A stretch of DNA of 64,000 nt from JAJTHC01 sp044348005 (lineage in GTDB: Bacteria > Cyanobacteriota > Vampirovibrionia > Vampirovibrionales > JAJTHC01): assembly GCA_044348005.1 (NCBI GenBank), contig JBIKTR010000004.1:87528-151527 (forward strand), written 5' to 3'. The position numbers and the translations under genes are program-made. Below are positions 43,799 to 52,839 of the stretch, in pieces. Below the pieces are notes generated by a model that was not told where the DNA came from, made no database searches, and saw nothing but the letters and a program-made list of their open reading frames with translations. Every line of letters starts with the position of its first letter. Within the stretch, counting starts at the first letter, position 1.

Positions 43799-44905
43799 TT
43801 ATCTAAAATGTTTGTCACCCAAGCAGATGTTGGATCCACGAGCGGCATGCACGAGGTCGCTGTCTTGCTTGACGAAGTTATATTCACTAATGGCTTGTTC
43901 TAAGGGAACGGCAATGACCGTGTTATTGTGGTAAGACGCCATTTTCCCAAAGTCGCCTGAAAGCACCATTTCAGCGGCTTTAACACCAAACTGAGTGGAC
44001 AAAATACGGTCATACGCACACGGGGTTCCGCCTCGTTGCAGGTGTCCCAAAATCATGACGCGACTATCCACATCCAAACGCTTTTTCAGCTCTTCATTCA
44101 ACTGATGCCCCACGCCCCCGTAAAGCACGTTGGCATAGCCCACTTCAGTAGAAGCTTTACTGACGACATCGCCGTCTTTGGCTTTCGCCCCTTCGGCAAT
44201 AACCACAATGGCAAAGCCTTCTTGTTCCATTTGAGACTTTATTTTAGCCGCAACACCTTCTATACTATACGGGATTTCAGGAATCAACGCGACATCCGCT
44301 CCGCCCGCAATGGCGGCTGAAAGGGCGATCCACCCCGCATGGCGCCCCATGACTTCCAAGATCATTAAACGGTTATGAGAAGACGCCGTTGTTACCAAGC
44401 GATCCACGGCTTCTGTGGCGATTTCCACCGCGGTTTGAAAGCCAAAGGTTACGTCCGTTGCGGAAAGATCGTTGTCAATGGTTTTGGGGACGCCCACCAT
44501 ATTGATGCCTCGCTGTTGGAGCTTATAGGCAATATCCATAGATCCTTCGCCACCAATGGAAATCACGGCCTCTACGCCGAGTTTGTCTAAACGTTCTTTC
44601 ATGTCTTCGACACGATCTTCAGTATGCCAACTGCCGTCAGCGTTGATCACAGGCCACGCAAGGGGACCGCCTTTGTTGGTGGTTTTTAGAATCGTACCGC
44701 CCCGAATATGAATCCCGCTGACGGCTGAATCGTCAAGGAGCATGACTTCCATCGGGTCTTTTAATACGCCGTTAAAGGCTTCCATACTACCGAGCACTTC
44801 CCATTCTTCTTCATGGTCAAAACGTTTGACAATGGCTCGAATAACGGCGTTTAATCCGGGGCAGTCTCCACCGCCTGTGGCGACCAGTACTCGACGTTTT
44901 TGCAC
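43799..44905 (-). CDS. pfkA: 6-phosphofructokinase, group III
   Basis: 368 residues from GTG 44905 with GAGGAG 8 nt upstream (a TTG two codons earlier is too close). Phosphorylates fructose 6-phosphate in glycolysis. TGGGDCPGLNAVIR, IGGEGSMDIA and VPKTIDNDLSATD, MGRHAGWIA, HLQRGGTP are the family marks. The Gly in GGEGS (position 104 by E. coli numbering) favours ATP, while the Lys in PKTIDND (124) is usual in pyrophosphate enzymes; this Gly/Lys mix is typical of group III ATP-dependent enzymes. Confidence 0.93.
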   Translation of the reverse strand: MQKRRVLVATGGGDCPGLNAVIRAIVKRFDHEEEWEVLGSMEAFNGVLKDPMEVMLLDDSAVSGIHIRGGTILKTTNKGGPLAWPVINADGSWHTEDRVEDMKERLDKLGVEAVISIGGEGSMDIAYKLQQRGINMVGVPKTIDNDLSATDVTFGFQTAVEIATEAVDRLVTTASSHNRLMILEVMGRHAGWIALSAAIAGGADVALIPEIPYSIEGVAAKIKSQMEQEGFAIVVIAEGAKAKDGDVVSKASTEVGYANVLYGGVGHQLNEELKKRLDVDSRVMILGHLQRGGTPCAYDRILSTQFGVKAAEMVLSGDFGKMASYHNNTVIAVPLEQAISEYNFVKQDSDLVHAARGSNICLGDKHFR

Positions 44906-45055
44906 GGGCAAATCTCCTCAACGTGTTAAATCAGACGAATCAGGCGAGCGTTTCAGAATTAGAGAAACAGGTGCCTAATTTTACATAAACCCTATTTGAA
45001 CACAGACAAAACAATAAGGCAATGCTCCACACGTTAAAAGAGGGGGCGTTTGTTT

Positions 45056-47785
45056 TTATTCGGCGGATGCCATTTGCTGATTCAGGTGAAACAGGGCTTC
45101 GTTGTAATTTTTAGACACGTCATAATCCCAGCCGTAAACGGATTCGCAGACGGCTTTGTCTAGCTTGGCGTGAAGTTTAAAGAGTTGAGACGTTTCTTCG
45201 TGGAAAAACTGGTTGTACAAGGTCGTAATACCGATTTTGTGTTCGAGCATATAGTTTAAACGGAACTCATCCAAGGCTTGGGCGAGGGGGCGGATTTTGT
45301 TTTTCACGGCTTCGGGGGCGTCCCACAAAAAGGGGAAGGTTTCAAAACAAGTGGTGTTGGTGTAGCGAGTGTCTGCTTTTAAGGTGGATGCTTGAGCTTT
45401 CACCCAATCGAGGTGTAGGCGACTATTGAGAATCCCCAGCACATAAAAGTCATCGCTAGCGACGACCATAATTGCCTCACAAGGTAAAATGGACTTGTCA
45501 ATATATTGAAAATTCGTATATTTCGCAACTTGGGGTAAAGCAAAATAACCTTTTAAACTTTTTAGAGCCACACGCATTTTAGGTCTACTTCTTGTAAAAG
45601 CCCACCAAAAATCGCGTTGATTTTTCTCTCTGTTACCTTCTCTTTCTTTTCTAACATAAGTTTTTACATGTTCGAATGGTAATGTATATAAACTAGCTTG
45701 CTCAATACTTAAGTCATTAAAATCAATAACATACTGTAACGACTCTTGTCGATTTACAATAGCATAACCGTCTAACATTTCTCTCAATACTTTCGTGTTT
45801 GAAGTATTTTTTTGAATCCAGTCTTGAGCTTTAGTTTTAGAAATGATAAAATTTTTGCCTCCAAGCAGAATACCTTGAAAAGATTTGTTAAAATTGCTAG
45901 ACAATCGTTTGGCTTGGGTAATATTCAGCTCATTTTTTAAAGACGTATTGATTGAACTCACGATGGCTTCATCTAATATAAAGTGTTTGGGCGTGCCTGC
46001 TTTTTGCCAATTGACTAAACTAACGTGTACTTTCGCTTCACCACTCCATATTTGAGAACTCACCGCATTATGGATCGTTCCGCCTTTTTCCACTACATAA
46101 TCCAAACTCGCTTTACGGCTAACCCCTTGAGCAATACTGTTGGATGCCACCAATCCGCAACGTGTGGCGGTGTGATCTTGAGCTTTTCTAAACCAATAGG
46201 TGCAAAAATCCACAGGCCCTTTGACTTCGGGGTACTTCATACGCAAGTTTTCCGCATAGGTGTCGCCGAGTTCGCTCCGTATTTTTTTACCGCCAATAAA
46301 CGGCGGGTTGCCGATAATGGCGTCGGCTTCGGGCCATTCGCTAAACAAGGCATCGGCACAAATTAGGTTGTCTTGCAGGTTATTGAGAGGTAGTACCTCT
46401 TCGTCTAAACCTAAACGGTCAACGGCTTTTTTTCGTCCGATTTCTAAGGTTAACTTGGCAAGTTCTACGGCAAAGTGGTTTTTATCTATACCGTAAAACT
46501 GGTGGCTACCTACTTTACTGTGTGTGTAGTTAGGATCGGGGGTATTTTGGCAACGTTCGCATAGGGTTTTGTAATCTTCAATTAAAATCGCTTCTAATTC
46601 TTTCAGTTCAATCAGGGCTTTATATAAAAAATTACCGCTTCCGCAGGCAGGGTCAAGCACTCGGTACTGGCGTATTTCGTCTAGGAGTGTCGTAAAGGCT
46701 TCGGGGGTCTTTTGGGCTTCCTGTATTTTTTCTTGCCAGTATTGTGTAATGGTGGGGCGTATAATTTTTTCAATATCCAGTTCACTGGTGTAATGTACAC
46801 CGTCGGCACGGTGTTTCTTACCCTTCTCGTCTGTGATAGAAATCATTTGTTCAAAAATTGTGCCAAAAATAGCAGGTTCAATAGGTTTCCAATCTTGCCG
46901 AGCAAGCTTGTGCAGGTAATCTACTTGCACAGGCTTTAGCAGAATAGGTATGCGTTTAGCGAATAAGCCTCCGTTAAAATATTCTACCTCTTTAAATCGT
47001 CCTAAATGAAGGGGATTCGGGTCGTTCATGTGGGTAAACAAAGCACCTAAATCGTCGTAGCTTCGTTCATGGTCTTCTAAGCATCCTTGCACCAAATCGG
47101 TAAAAAACTTGGGAGGCATACCCAAGTCAATGTCTTCGGCAAACATACACAACATACACTGCAACACAAAATGCTGAATATCATCCACGCTTAACTTTTC
47201 CGCTTCGGGCTGTACCTTGTTGTAAGCTAGAATATCATCATAAAAACGCTTTAAATCAGCCACTGTATTTTTGGTAATTTTTTCAGCATTGTTTTGCCAA
47301 TCAATGTCTTTGGTATGCCCCTTCACCATAAAAGCGAGCTTGGCGTAATTCTTGGGAAAGTCTTTTAAATCTATTTTTTGGACTGGTTCACCCATTTGAA
47401 CGTTGAAATCGTAAATCCAAAACTCTTTAAAGTTGCACAAAATGGCATATTTGGTTTTTGGGGTTACTTCCACCCAATAATCTTTCAATTGCCGATAGTG
47501 TTTATCTAGTTTCTCGCCGATGCTTTTCATTTCAATCAGCACAACATCTTCAAACACGCAGTCGACAGAGCCTGTATTGCCCAATAGAGACGCATATTTA
47601 ACCTTTACTTCAAATTCTCCGCCTGCTTCTTTAACTCCTTCGTAGTCAAAGCATTGAAAAAATCGATTAAGAAATGTTTGGGCATCGCCATCTTCACAGC
47701 CTTTAGTATATGTGCCTGCCCATGCCACAAAGTCTTCTAGCTTAGCGATGCGTTGTCGTTTTTCTTCGGAGATGTATAGCGTCAT
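45056..47785 (-). CDS. MmeI-like type IIG/IIL restriction-modification enzyme
   Basis: 909 residues, a single-chain endonuclease and adenine methyltransferase. The N-terminal nuclease has Asp75-x9-Glu85-x-Lys87 (in SVDCVFEDVVLIEMKS), the same spacing as the MmeI PD-ExK core. The methyltransferase has DPACGSGNF near 375 and the catalytic GNPPF near 490. The C-terminal target-recognition and specificity region from about residue 590 is AT-rich (45480-46000) relative to the rest. Family members cut about 20 bp from their site and protect only one strand. It stands alone; no separate specificity gene is needed. Likely a phage defence gene. Confidence 0.9.
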   Translation of the reverse strand: MTLYISEEKRQRIAKLEDFVAWAGTYTKGCEDGDAQTFLNRFFQCFDYEGVKEAGGEFEVKVKYASLLGNTGSVDCVFEDVVLIEMKSIGEKLDKHYRQLKDYWVEVTPKTKYAILCNFKEFWIYDFNVQMGEPVQKIDLKDFPKNYAKLAFMVKGHTKDIDWQNNAEKITKNTVADLKRFYDDILAYNKVQPEAEKLSVDDIQHFVLQCMLCMFAEDIDLGMPPKFFTDLVQGCLEDHERSYDDLGALFTHMNDPNPLHLGRFKEVEYFNGGLFAKRIPILLKPVQVDYLHKLARQDWKPIEPAIFGTIFEQMISITDEKGKKHRADGVHYTSELDIEKIIRPTITQYWQEKIQEAQKTPEAFTTLLDEIRQYRVLDPACGSGNFLYKALIELKELEAILIEDYKTLCERCQNTPDPNYTHSKVGSHQFYGIDKNHFAVELAKLTLEIGRKKAVDRLGLDEEVLPLNNLQDNLICADALFSEWPEADAIIGNPPFIGGKKIRSELGDTYAENLRMKYPEVKGPVDFCTYWFRKAQDHTATRCGLVASNSIAQGVSRKASLDYVVEKGGTIHNAVSSQIWSGEAKVHVSLVNWQKAGTPKHFILDEAIVSSINTSLKNELNITQAKRLSSNFNKSFQGILLGGKNFIISKTKAQDWIQKNTSNTKVLREMLDGYAIVNRQESLQYVIDFNDLSIEQASLYTLPFEHVKTYVRKEREGNREKNQRDFWWAFTRSRPKMRVALKSLKGYFALPQVAKYTNFQYIDKSILPCEAIMVVASDDFYVLGILNSRLHLDWVKAQASTLKADTRYTNTTCFETFPFLWDAPEAVKNKIRPLAQALDEFRLNYMLEHKIGITTLYNQFFHEETSQLFKLHAKLDKAVCESVYGWDYDVSKNYNEALFHLNQQMASAE

Positions 47786-47837
47786 GCAAAAAACCTTTCA
47801 TCGGCGGATTTTTCCATTATACACCAGCCCCACAAAA

Positions 47838-47861
47838 AAGGGATGCCCAGTGGCATCCCTT
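47838..47861 (-). terminator. Intrinsic terminator of the 47885-48529 gene
   Basis: AAGGGATGCC and GGCATCCCTT form a perfect 10 bp stem with a four-base loop; a T-run follows on the minus strand (47832-47839). Confidence 0.9.
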
Positions 47862-47884
47862 CAAAAACTTGAAAAACCAAGCCC

Positions 47885-48529
47885 CTATCGCACCACAGCG
47901 TTTTCAGGGCGTTTACGAGGCGTCAAGCCTAGCTTGTACAAGTAATCATAGCGATCCGCTTGTTGGCGGGTAATGTAATAATAGCCCGTCGGGCGTGGGG
48001 CGGGCATCATGGCAACATCGCCGTAAACGCTCACCACAGACTTGCCTGCGGATTGAAATTCTTCGACCTTTTGGCGATACGCATAATCAGGAAAGCTCGG
48101 GTAAGGGCGAACGCCATACGATTGATTTAAAATCGGGTTGCCCAAGCCGTCATAGTCTTGACGGTAAATTTGGTTGACGCGTTCATAATTGCGTTGTTGT
48201 CTAAACCATTGGGCGTGCTGTTCTTGCTGGGAAAGATTCGGGTTGGGGCGAGGCACTTGGCTTTGCACGGCGTAGTTGGGGTACCCTACACTGTAGGGTT
48301 GGCCAATGCAGCGTCCGTAGACATTGCGTGTACATTCTTGAATCACCGCAGGGGCTTGTGTATAGTTTTGTTGAACCACGTTACCGTTGCCGTAAATCAC
48401 CACGTTTTGAGCGGTTGCCATGCTTTGTGAAAAGACAAAGGCGAGAATGAGGGCGAGCATCCGCCACAGGGGAAAGAGTTGTAGCACTTGCATAACGCGT
48501 AAAGCAACAGAAGTCAGGCATAGTTTCAT
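47885..48529 (-). CDS. Secreted Tyr/Gln/Asn-rich protein of unknown function
   Basis: 214 residues from ATG 48529, AAGGAC 9 nt upstream. The N-terminus has an extended hydrophobic segment (LALILAFVFSQSMATAQ) that reads as a signal peptide with cleavage near ATA-Q, after a non-standard basic lead. The mature part is rich in Tyr, Gln, Asn and Pro (NQIYRQDY, YYYITRQQADRYDYLYKLG) with two Cys in ECTRNVYGRC. No family recognised. Its leader contains two mutually exclusive hairpins (48579-48640). Confidence 0.7.
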   Translation of the reverse strand: MKLCLTSVALRVMQVLQLFPLWRMLALILAFVFSQSMATAQNVVIYGNGNVVQQNYTQAPAVIQECTRNVYGRCIGQPYSVGYPNYAVQSQVPRPNPNLSQQEQHAQWFRQQRNYERVNQIYRQDYDGLGNPILNQSYGVRPYPSFPDYAYRQKVEEFQSAGKSVVSVYGDVAMMPAPRPTGYYYITRQQADRYDYLYKLGLTPRKRPENAVVR

Positions 48530-48578
48530 AACGGTGTAGTCCTTTTCGCCAGAATAAGTAAGAGAGGTTTATATTTCG

Positions 48579-48640
48579 CAGGGTTAAAAAACCTGCGTAA
48601 TAGCATAAAAACAGGTCTGCGTTTTTTTGGAACCGATCGT
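48579..48640 (-). promoter_or_regulatory. Possible attenuator leader of the secreted-protein gene
   Basis: On the minus strand ACCTG and CAGGT (16-base loop) followed by TTTTT make a terminator. CGCAGG-TTTTTTAAC-CCTGCG, which reuses the terminator's CAGG, makes a competing hairpin just downstream. The arrangement could switch expression, but no ligand or leader peptide is evident. Confidence 0.3.
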
Positions 48641-48664
48641 TACAACGCCCTTCTTTTCTATGAT

Positions 48665-48723
48665 ATACTACTTAATAATGTAAAAGCCCCTCTGTTTTAT
48701 GAGATACTACTTAATAATGTAAA
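48665..48723 (+). repeat. Duplicated promoter-like element
   Basis: ATACTACTTAATAATGTAAA occurs at 48665-48684 and 48704-48723, period 39 bp. Each copy begins with a -10-like box (TATACT or GATACT); the second leads directly into the Shine-Dalgarno AAAGGAG of the next gene. Confidence 0.8.
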
Positions 48724-48734
48724 GGAGTCTTTTC

Positions 48735-49439
48735 TTGCTAGGCATCAGGTGTTTAAAGCGACGTGTTTTATGTTTGTGCATGGTTGTCTTCTGCGGGGGG
48801 ATGCCCCTGCGTTCTGTTGAAGGGCAAGAAACCTTTTCAGGGCAATACAGTAGCGCGATTGTGGTGTTGACTCCCATCAAGCAAACCCCCAAGCTAAAAC
48901 TGTATTTAGAAGGGCAATTACGACTTCAAGCACGTAAATCCCAACGCCCCCTAGAACGTCACTTATTGTGGACGGGGCTTGGCTACGCGCTGAACCCTAA
49001 AACAAGCCTGTGGGCCGCGTATGGATGGACGCCCAATTACAACCCTCAATTCACCAATGAACAACGCAGTTTTCAACAAATTATTCATGTTGAAAACATT
49101 AAGGGGGGTGAACTTATGTTACGTGGACGCCTAGAAGAACGCTTCATTCCCGAAGAATCCACCCCCTTGGTTTTTGCACGAGCTTTGGTTCGGTACCAGC
49201 GTAATTTTAAAGAACACCCGAAGTTCTACTGGGTTCTGCAAAATGAAGTCATGTTTAATGCCAATACGATTAATACGAATAATAAACGTGGCTTTGGCCA
49301 AGCGCTTAGTTTTGCGGGGCTGGGGCGTCATATCACGCCTCATGTCATGGCCGAACTGGGCTACGCGGCGGCTTACTTTAATTCAACCAATGCGGCCTTA
49401 GAACATATTTTAATGGTAAACGTGTTTTATTTTCATTAA
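48735..49439 (+). CDS. DUF2490-type outer-membrane protein
   Basis: 234 residues, start TTG 48735 with AAAGGAG 9 nt upstream. A short hydrophobic head (residues 1-27) suggests a signal peptide. Then come alternating strands with the DUF2490 pattern: LYLEGQLRLQAR, HLLWTGLGYAL, SLWAAYGWT, LRGRLEERF, and a C-terminus ending VNVFYFH like a barrel. Predicted eight- to twelve-strand outer-membrane barrel; function unknown. Confidence 0.75.
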   Translation: MLGIRCLKRRVLCLCMVVFCGGMPLRSVEGQETFSGQYSSAIVVLTPIKQTPKLKLYLEGQLRLQARKSQRPLERHLLWTGLGYALNPKTSLWAAYGWTPNYNPQFTNEQRSFQQIIHVENIKGGELMLRGRLEERFIPEESTPLVFARALVRYQRNFKEHPKFYWVLQNEVMFNANTINTNNKRGFGQALSFAGLGRHITPHVMAELGYAAAYFNSTNAALEHILMVNVFYFH

Positions 49440-49538
49440 AGCATCGATGTAAAAATGGCCTAATTCCCGACACACAGAACCCCCTTTTTTGACACACACT
49501 TTACCCGTTTTTTGCTCTGTTTTTAGGTGTTTTGCTGA

Positions 49539-49742
49539 GTGTGTGAAGGTTTGTTGAAAAAAGCCAGCCTTTTTCATTATAGTGTTTTAAAGCGGTTTGA
49601 CCAGTCGCTAAACCATACTATTGTGGGCTTTCTCGCTCCGTTTGTCGCGGGTGTTTCCCTCATCTTCATTTTCTTTCTGGCCGAAACACCATCCTTTTTC
49701 GTGGGGGCTTATGGCGTGTTTTGTTACAAAACGTTATATTAG
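49539..49742 (+). CDS. Possible 67-residue membrane protein
   Basis: Starts at GTG 49539. A long hydrophobic stretch (LAPFVAGVSLIFIFFLAE) and a second shorter one form one or two membrane helices. No Shine-Dalgarno sequence and no family. May be non-coding. Low confidence. Confidence 0.25.
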   Translation: MCEGLLKKASLFHYSVLKRFDQSLNHTIVGFLAPFVAGVSLIFIFFLAETPSFFVGAYGVFCYKTLY

Positions 49743-49999
49743 GCAATTCTTAAAAGAATCTTTCCTTTATTACAGTACGAAAAGCAGATTTCCTTCCTTC
49801 CTTCCTTCCTTCCTTCACACACACCACACACACCTATGAACCCCTTACAGAGAACTTCATGCACACCCATGTGTTGATGTTTCCCCCTTGGTGTGCAACG
49901 CATTCGTTTAGCCTTTCAAGCGCTTCACCCCCAAGCAAACGCAGACTTGATTGTTACCCTTATTGTTCACCCCTGATAGAAAATAGAGAAATACCCATT
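49743..49999. repeat. Upstream region with TTCC microsatellite
   Basis: TTCC is repeated 6.75 times at 49790-49816, followed by an ACAC tract. It lies in the probable leader/promoter region of the P/Q/N-rich protein that starts at 50000; slippage could change its expression. No gene seen. Confidence 0.65.
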
Positions 50000-51058
50000 A
50001 TGACAGTAGAAACCACCACCCCTGTAACCCCTCCAAATCCCGTGAGTCCTGAAACGATTCGACGTTACGTCGGTACTGAAGGCATTGTTGGACCTGACCA
50101 TGCCGCTAGAATTGCCCTTGAAGCCTTAAATAATAAAGAAGTACCTTTGGCACAATTCTTTGCCAAAATCGCCAAAGACTTTTCCTTTGCCAAAGCCCTT
50201 TCCGCCGTGGATGGAGACAGTGCGTCCATTAGCTGGAAGGATCTTTCAAAACTTGCCGCGGGTAAGGCGTTTATTGCCAAAGCCGATGTCGGCACTGTTC
50301 CAGAACTGAATGAAGCCACCTTAAGTGATCTCCTTGCTTTATCCAAGTTAATCCCCTCGCTCCAAGAACAAACGGTTTCAGAACCTTACAAGCTCCTTTC
50401 TTCCAACTCTACCCCTTACGTTCAACCCCAAGCATCCCAACAACCCGAACCTGTGTATTACGCTCAATCCGCACAGAACATCTCCTCCCCTCCTCCCCAA
50501 ATTATATACCTACAACCTATTCAATCCCCTTGTTACCCTCCGTCTCCGCAGGGTGGATACCCACAACAACTGCCGTATTACCCACAACCTCAACCTAGCG
50601 CCTGCCCTCCTATGCCTTACCCTGCCTACCCTCAGCCTTATGGACAAGACCCCTACGCCACTGCCAATTCGGGTGGATATGGCGCTTGCCCCCCACCTTA
50701 CCCTATGCCTTATTCTGCGCCATGCCCGCCCCCGCCCCCGCCTGTGCAACCCACGCCTCAACCGCCTATTTACCAAACCAATAATTACTATAATAACACT
50801 TACAACACGACCCATAACACCTTTAACAATCAGGTTTATAACAATCAAACCTACACCACCAACAATAACCAACGGTTTAACATGCCCATGAACTTCAACC
50901 AATTGAACAATTCTGGCCAAATGGCGTTTAACACTCAAACCATGAATCAATACAACCGCAACACATTCCCACCCATGCCCTATAGAGGCGCTATGCCGGG
51001 TATGATGATGCCCAATCGTCCGCCCATGTATGGCTCGGGTCGTATGTTCCCGATCTAA
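50000..51058 (+). CDS. Low-complexity Pro/Tyr/Asn/Gln-rich (prion-like) protein
   Basis: 352 residues from ATG 50000; the frame is open 47 codons upstream across non-family sequence. Residues 1-130 form a helical head (KDFSFAKALSAVDGD). From about 150 the protein is compositionally extreme: PYPQPQPSACPPMPYPAY, PCPPPPPPVQPTPQPP, then a stretch of N, T, Y and Q (TNNYYNNTYNTTHNTFNN). A C-terminal PMPYRGAMPG tail follows. No signal peptide, so likely cytosolic; assembly or condensate-forming domains of this type occur in bacteria. A terminator follows. Confidence 0.8.
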   Translation: MTVETTTPVTPPNPVSPETIRRYVGTEGIVGPDHAARIALEALNNKEVPLAQFFAKIAKDFSFAKALSAVDGDSASISWKDLSKLAAGKAFIAKADVGTVPELNEATLSDLLALSKLIPSLQEQTVSEPYKLLSSNSTPYVQPQASQQPEPVYYAQSAQNISSPPPQIIYLQPIQSPCYPPSPQGGYPQQLPYYPQPQPSACPPMPYPAYPQPYGQDPYATANSGGYGACPPPYPMPYSAPCPPPPPPVQPTPQPPIYQTNNYYNNTYNTTHNTFNNQVYNNQTYTTNNNQRFNMPMNFNQLNNSGQMAFNTQTMNQYNRNTFPPMPYRGAMPGMMMPNRPPMYGSGRMFPI

Positions 51059-51086
51059 TCAAGTGAAATAAAGCCTCATTTTCATG

Positions 51087-51124
51087 AACCCCCGCAGAAG
51101 CAAAAAATCCTGCGGGGGTTTGTT
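51087..51124 (+). terminator. Intrinsic terminator
   Basis: AACCCCCGCAG (51087-51097) pairs with CTGCGGGGGTT (51110-51120), followed by TGTTTG. It follows the prion-like gene. Confidence 0.85.
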
Positions 51125-51325
51125 TGCCGTCCTCTAACTCCCTCCGAGTTTAGGATTATCCCTTTTAAGGGGTGCTAAAACCTCGCAAAAGGGTGTATTT
51201 ATTTCTCAAAAAGCTAACCTTTGGATGCTCTAAAACACTTGGCAACTCTTTCATACTAAGCATATAAAGCACCCAATTCAAAGCACCAAAAGAGAGACCC
51301 ACACCGCTTCAACCCGCCAAACGTC
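51125..51325. other. Intergenic, nothing else seen
   Basis: Contains TTTAGGATTATCCC (about 51151-51164), matching words before ymdB and murF, but no ORF or clear structure. Confidence 0.5.
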
Positions 51326-51500
51326 TAGGTGATGTCGACCTTTAGTCAAGAAAGGAGGAATTTCAAGGAAAAACAAACGGCTTTTGAGGCGTGTACACAG
51401 ACGTACATAACGCTGATTGCTTGCCATCACTCGCAAAGCGGACAACGGCTTGTTTTGACACAGAAAGTACCCTTTATAGGCTGAAGGTCGACACCACCTA
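51326..51500. repeat. 175 bp element bounded by 20 bp inverted repeats
   Basis: TAGGTGATGTCGACCTTTAG (51326-51345) and CTGAAGGTCGACACCACCTA (51481-51500) match as inverted repeats in 18 of 20 positions. The internal GGCGTGTACACAGACG (51388-51403) recurs at 19204-19219, and the end is related to 19051-19064. No ORF; MITE-like. Confidence 0.75.
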
Positions 51501-51775
51501 CAGAACCTAAGGGAAATTTAGACCTAGCGCTCCCACAATCCCCCCCGCACATGATTGAATAATAAAGTACCCCCCTCCCCCTTCTTCTTTTTTTTAGCAT
51601 TGAGAGAGAGAAATACCACACCTACCTTTAACATAGGGACGCGTTGCACATGCTCCTCTGTTTCAGAAGATCCTTTTTACATTTTTTACATCTACCCCCT
51701 TGCACGTGATGAACCGGCCCTTTAAATAAAAAAACGAATGAAGCCCCCCTTCCAACGACAGAGAGAATCCACCCC
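51501..51775. other. Intergenic, nothing recognised
   Basis: AT- and CT-rich tract with TTTTTTTT and no ORF or hairpin of note; it may hold the promoter of the TPR gene at 51776. Confidence 0.5.
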
Positions 51776-52645
51776 ATGACACAACCCCCTCATAAACAAA
51801 CGCTTCTCAAAGAACCTCGCTTCACCAAAGACGATGCTCGGCATGACATTACTGTAGTCCCTTTGCGACGTGGACTTAAACAACGCATTACTCATCGTAA
51901 ACACCCTGCACGCATCCTTCCTCAAAAAGCATCCCTTCATTCAAATGCTCTAAGGCCGAGTCCTCATGCCTTAGAAGCATCTGTTCATGCCTTGCAAACA
52001 GGCAAGGGCTTCATGCAATGCTTGAAATGGAATGAGGCGATTGCTTACTTCAATGAAGCCTTGACGTTGAATCCGACATTGACGCCTGCTTGGCAAGCCC
52101 TAGCTCACGCCTATCACGCCTTAGAAGTCAGTGAGCTTGCCTTTGACGCCTTTCAAGAAGTCTTGCGATTGGATCCCTTTAACACACAGGTGTTAAAACC
52201 CTTGGCCCAGTTAAGTAGCACGTTACGATTATGGGACAAAGCCACCCACTACTTCGAACGTTATACGAACCTTTTTTCAGCCAGTGAAGGGGACTATTTT
52301 TCTTACGCCGTTGCCCTTGAACACGAAGAACGATTTGAAGAAGCCATTGCCGTGTATGATTCGCTGATTGCCGAAGAAGCCCAGCATTTGCCAGCACTAA
52401 ACAACCGTGCGGGCTGTTACATGAACTTAAACGAATACGAACAAGCCATTGCGGGCTTTAAACACGTCTTACACATCATGCCCAACTTTTCACGCGCGAT
52501 TTTAGGCTTAGCCATCGCGCAAGACATGGCCGGCCAACCTGCCCATGCGATCTTGGGGTATCGGCGCTACTTGCATTTGCAACCCTGTGGGGGGCATGCG
52601 CAAAGTGTGGAAGAACGTTTAGAAGAACTGCGTGCCATACGATAA
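51776..52645 (+). CDS. TPR-repeat protein
   Basis: 289 residues. After a basic, disordered lead (about 1-75), TPR units follow: KWNEAIAYFNEALTLNPT, ALEVSELAFDAFQEVLRLDP, DKATHYFERYTNL, FEEAIAVYDSLIAEE and YEQAIAGFKHVLHIMP. A scaffold for protein-protein binding; no membrane segment. Partner unknown. A perfect 12 bp palindrome terminator follows the gene. Confidence 0.85.
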   Translation: MTQPPHKQTLLKEPRFTKDDARHDITVVPLRRGLKQRITHRKHPARILPQKASLHSNALRPSPHALEASVHALQTGKGFMQCLKWNEAIAYFNEALTLNPTLTPAWQALAHAYHALEVSELAFDAFQEVLRLDPFNTQVLKPLAQLSSTLRLWDKATHYFERYTNLFSASEGDYFSYAVALEHEERFEEAIAVYDSLIAEEAQHLPALNNRAGCYMNLNEYEQAIAGFKHVLHIMPNFSRAILGLAIAQDMAGQPAHAILGYRRYLHLQPCGGHAQSVEERLEELRAIR

Positions 52646-52666
52646 ACAGAGTAACGACACACAATA

Positions 52667-52692
52667 AAACGCCTCCTAAATAGGAGGCGTTT
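52667..52692. terminator. Bidirectional terminator hairpin
   Basis: AAACGCCTCCTA and TAGGAGGCGTTT with a two-base loop, between the TPR gene and tRNA-Leu. Confidence 0.85.
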
Positions 52693-52697
52693 GTTTA

Positions 52698-52781
52698 TGG
52701 TGGGCAAGAGAGGACTCGAACCTCCACGCATTGCTACACTAGTTCCTAAGACTAGCGCGTCTACCATTCCGCCACTTGCCC
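52698..52781 (-). tRNA. tRNA-Leu (UAG)
   Basis: 84 nt including encoded CCA. Acceptor stem GGGCAAG/CTTGCCC, anticodon loop CTTAGGA (anticodon TAG), long variable arm as in tRNA-Leu, TTCGAGTCC T loop. On the minus strand. Confidence 0.97.
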
Positions 52782-52839
52782 ACGATACTATTTATTATGA
52801 CGCAAAATCAATTTTACGCAAGAACTCTCTTGAATATTT

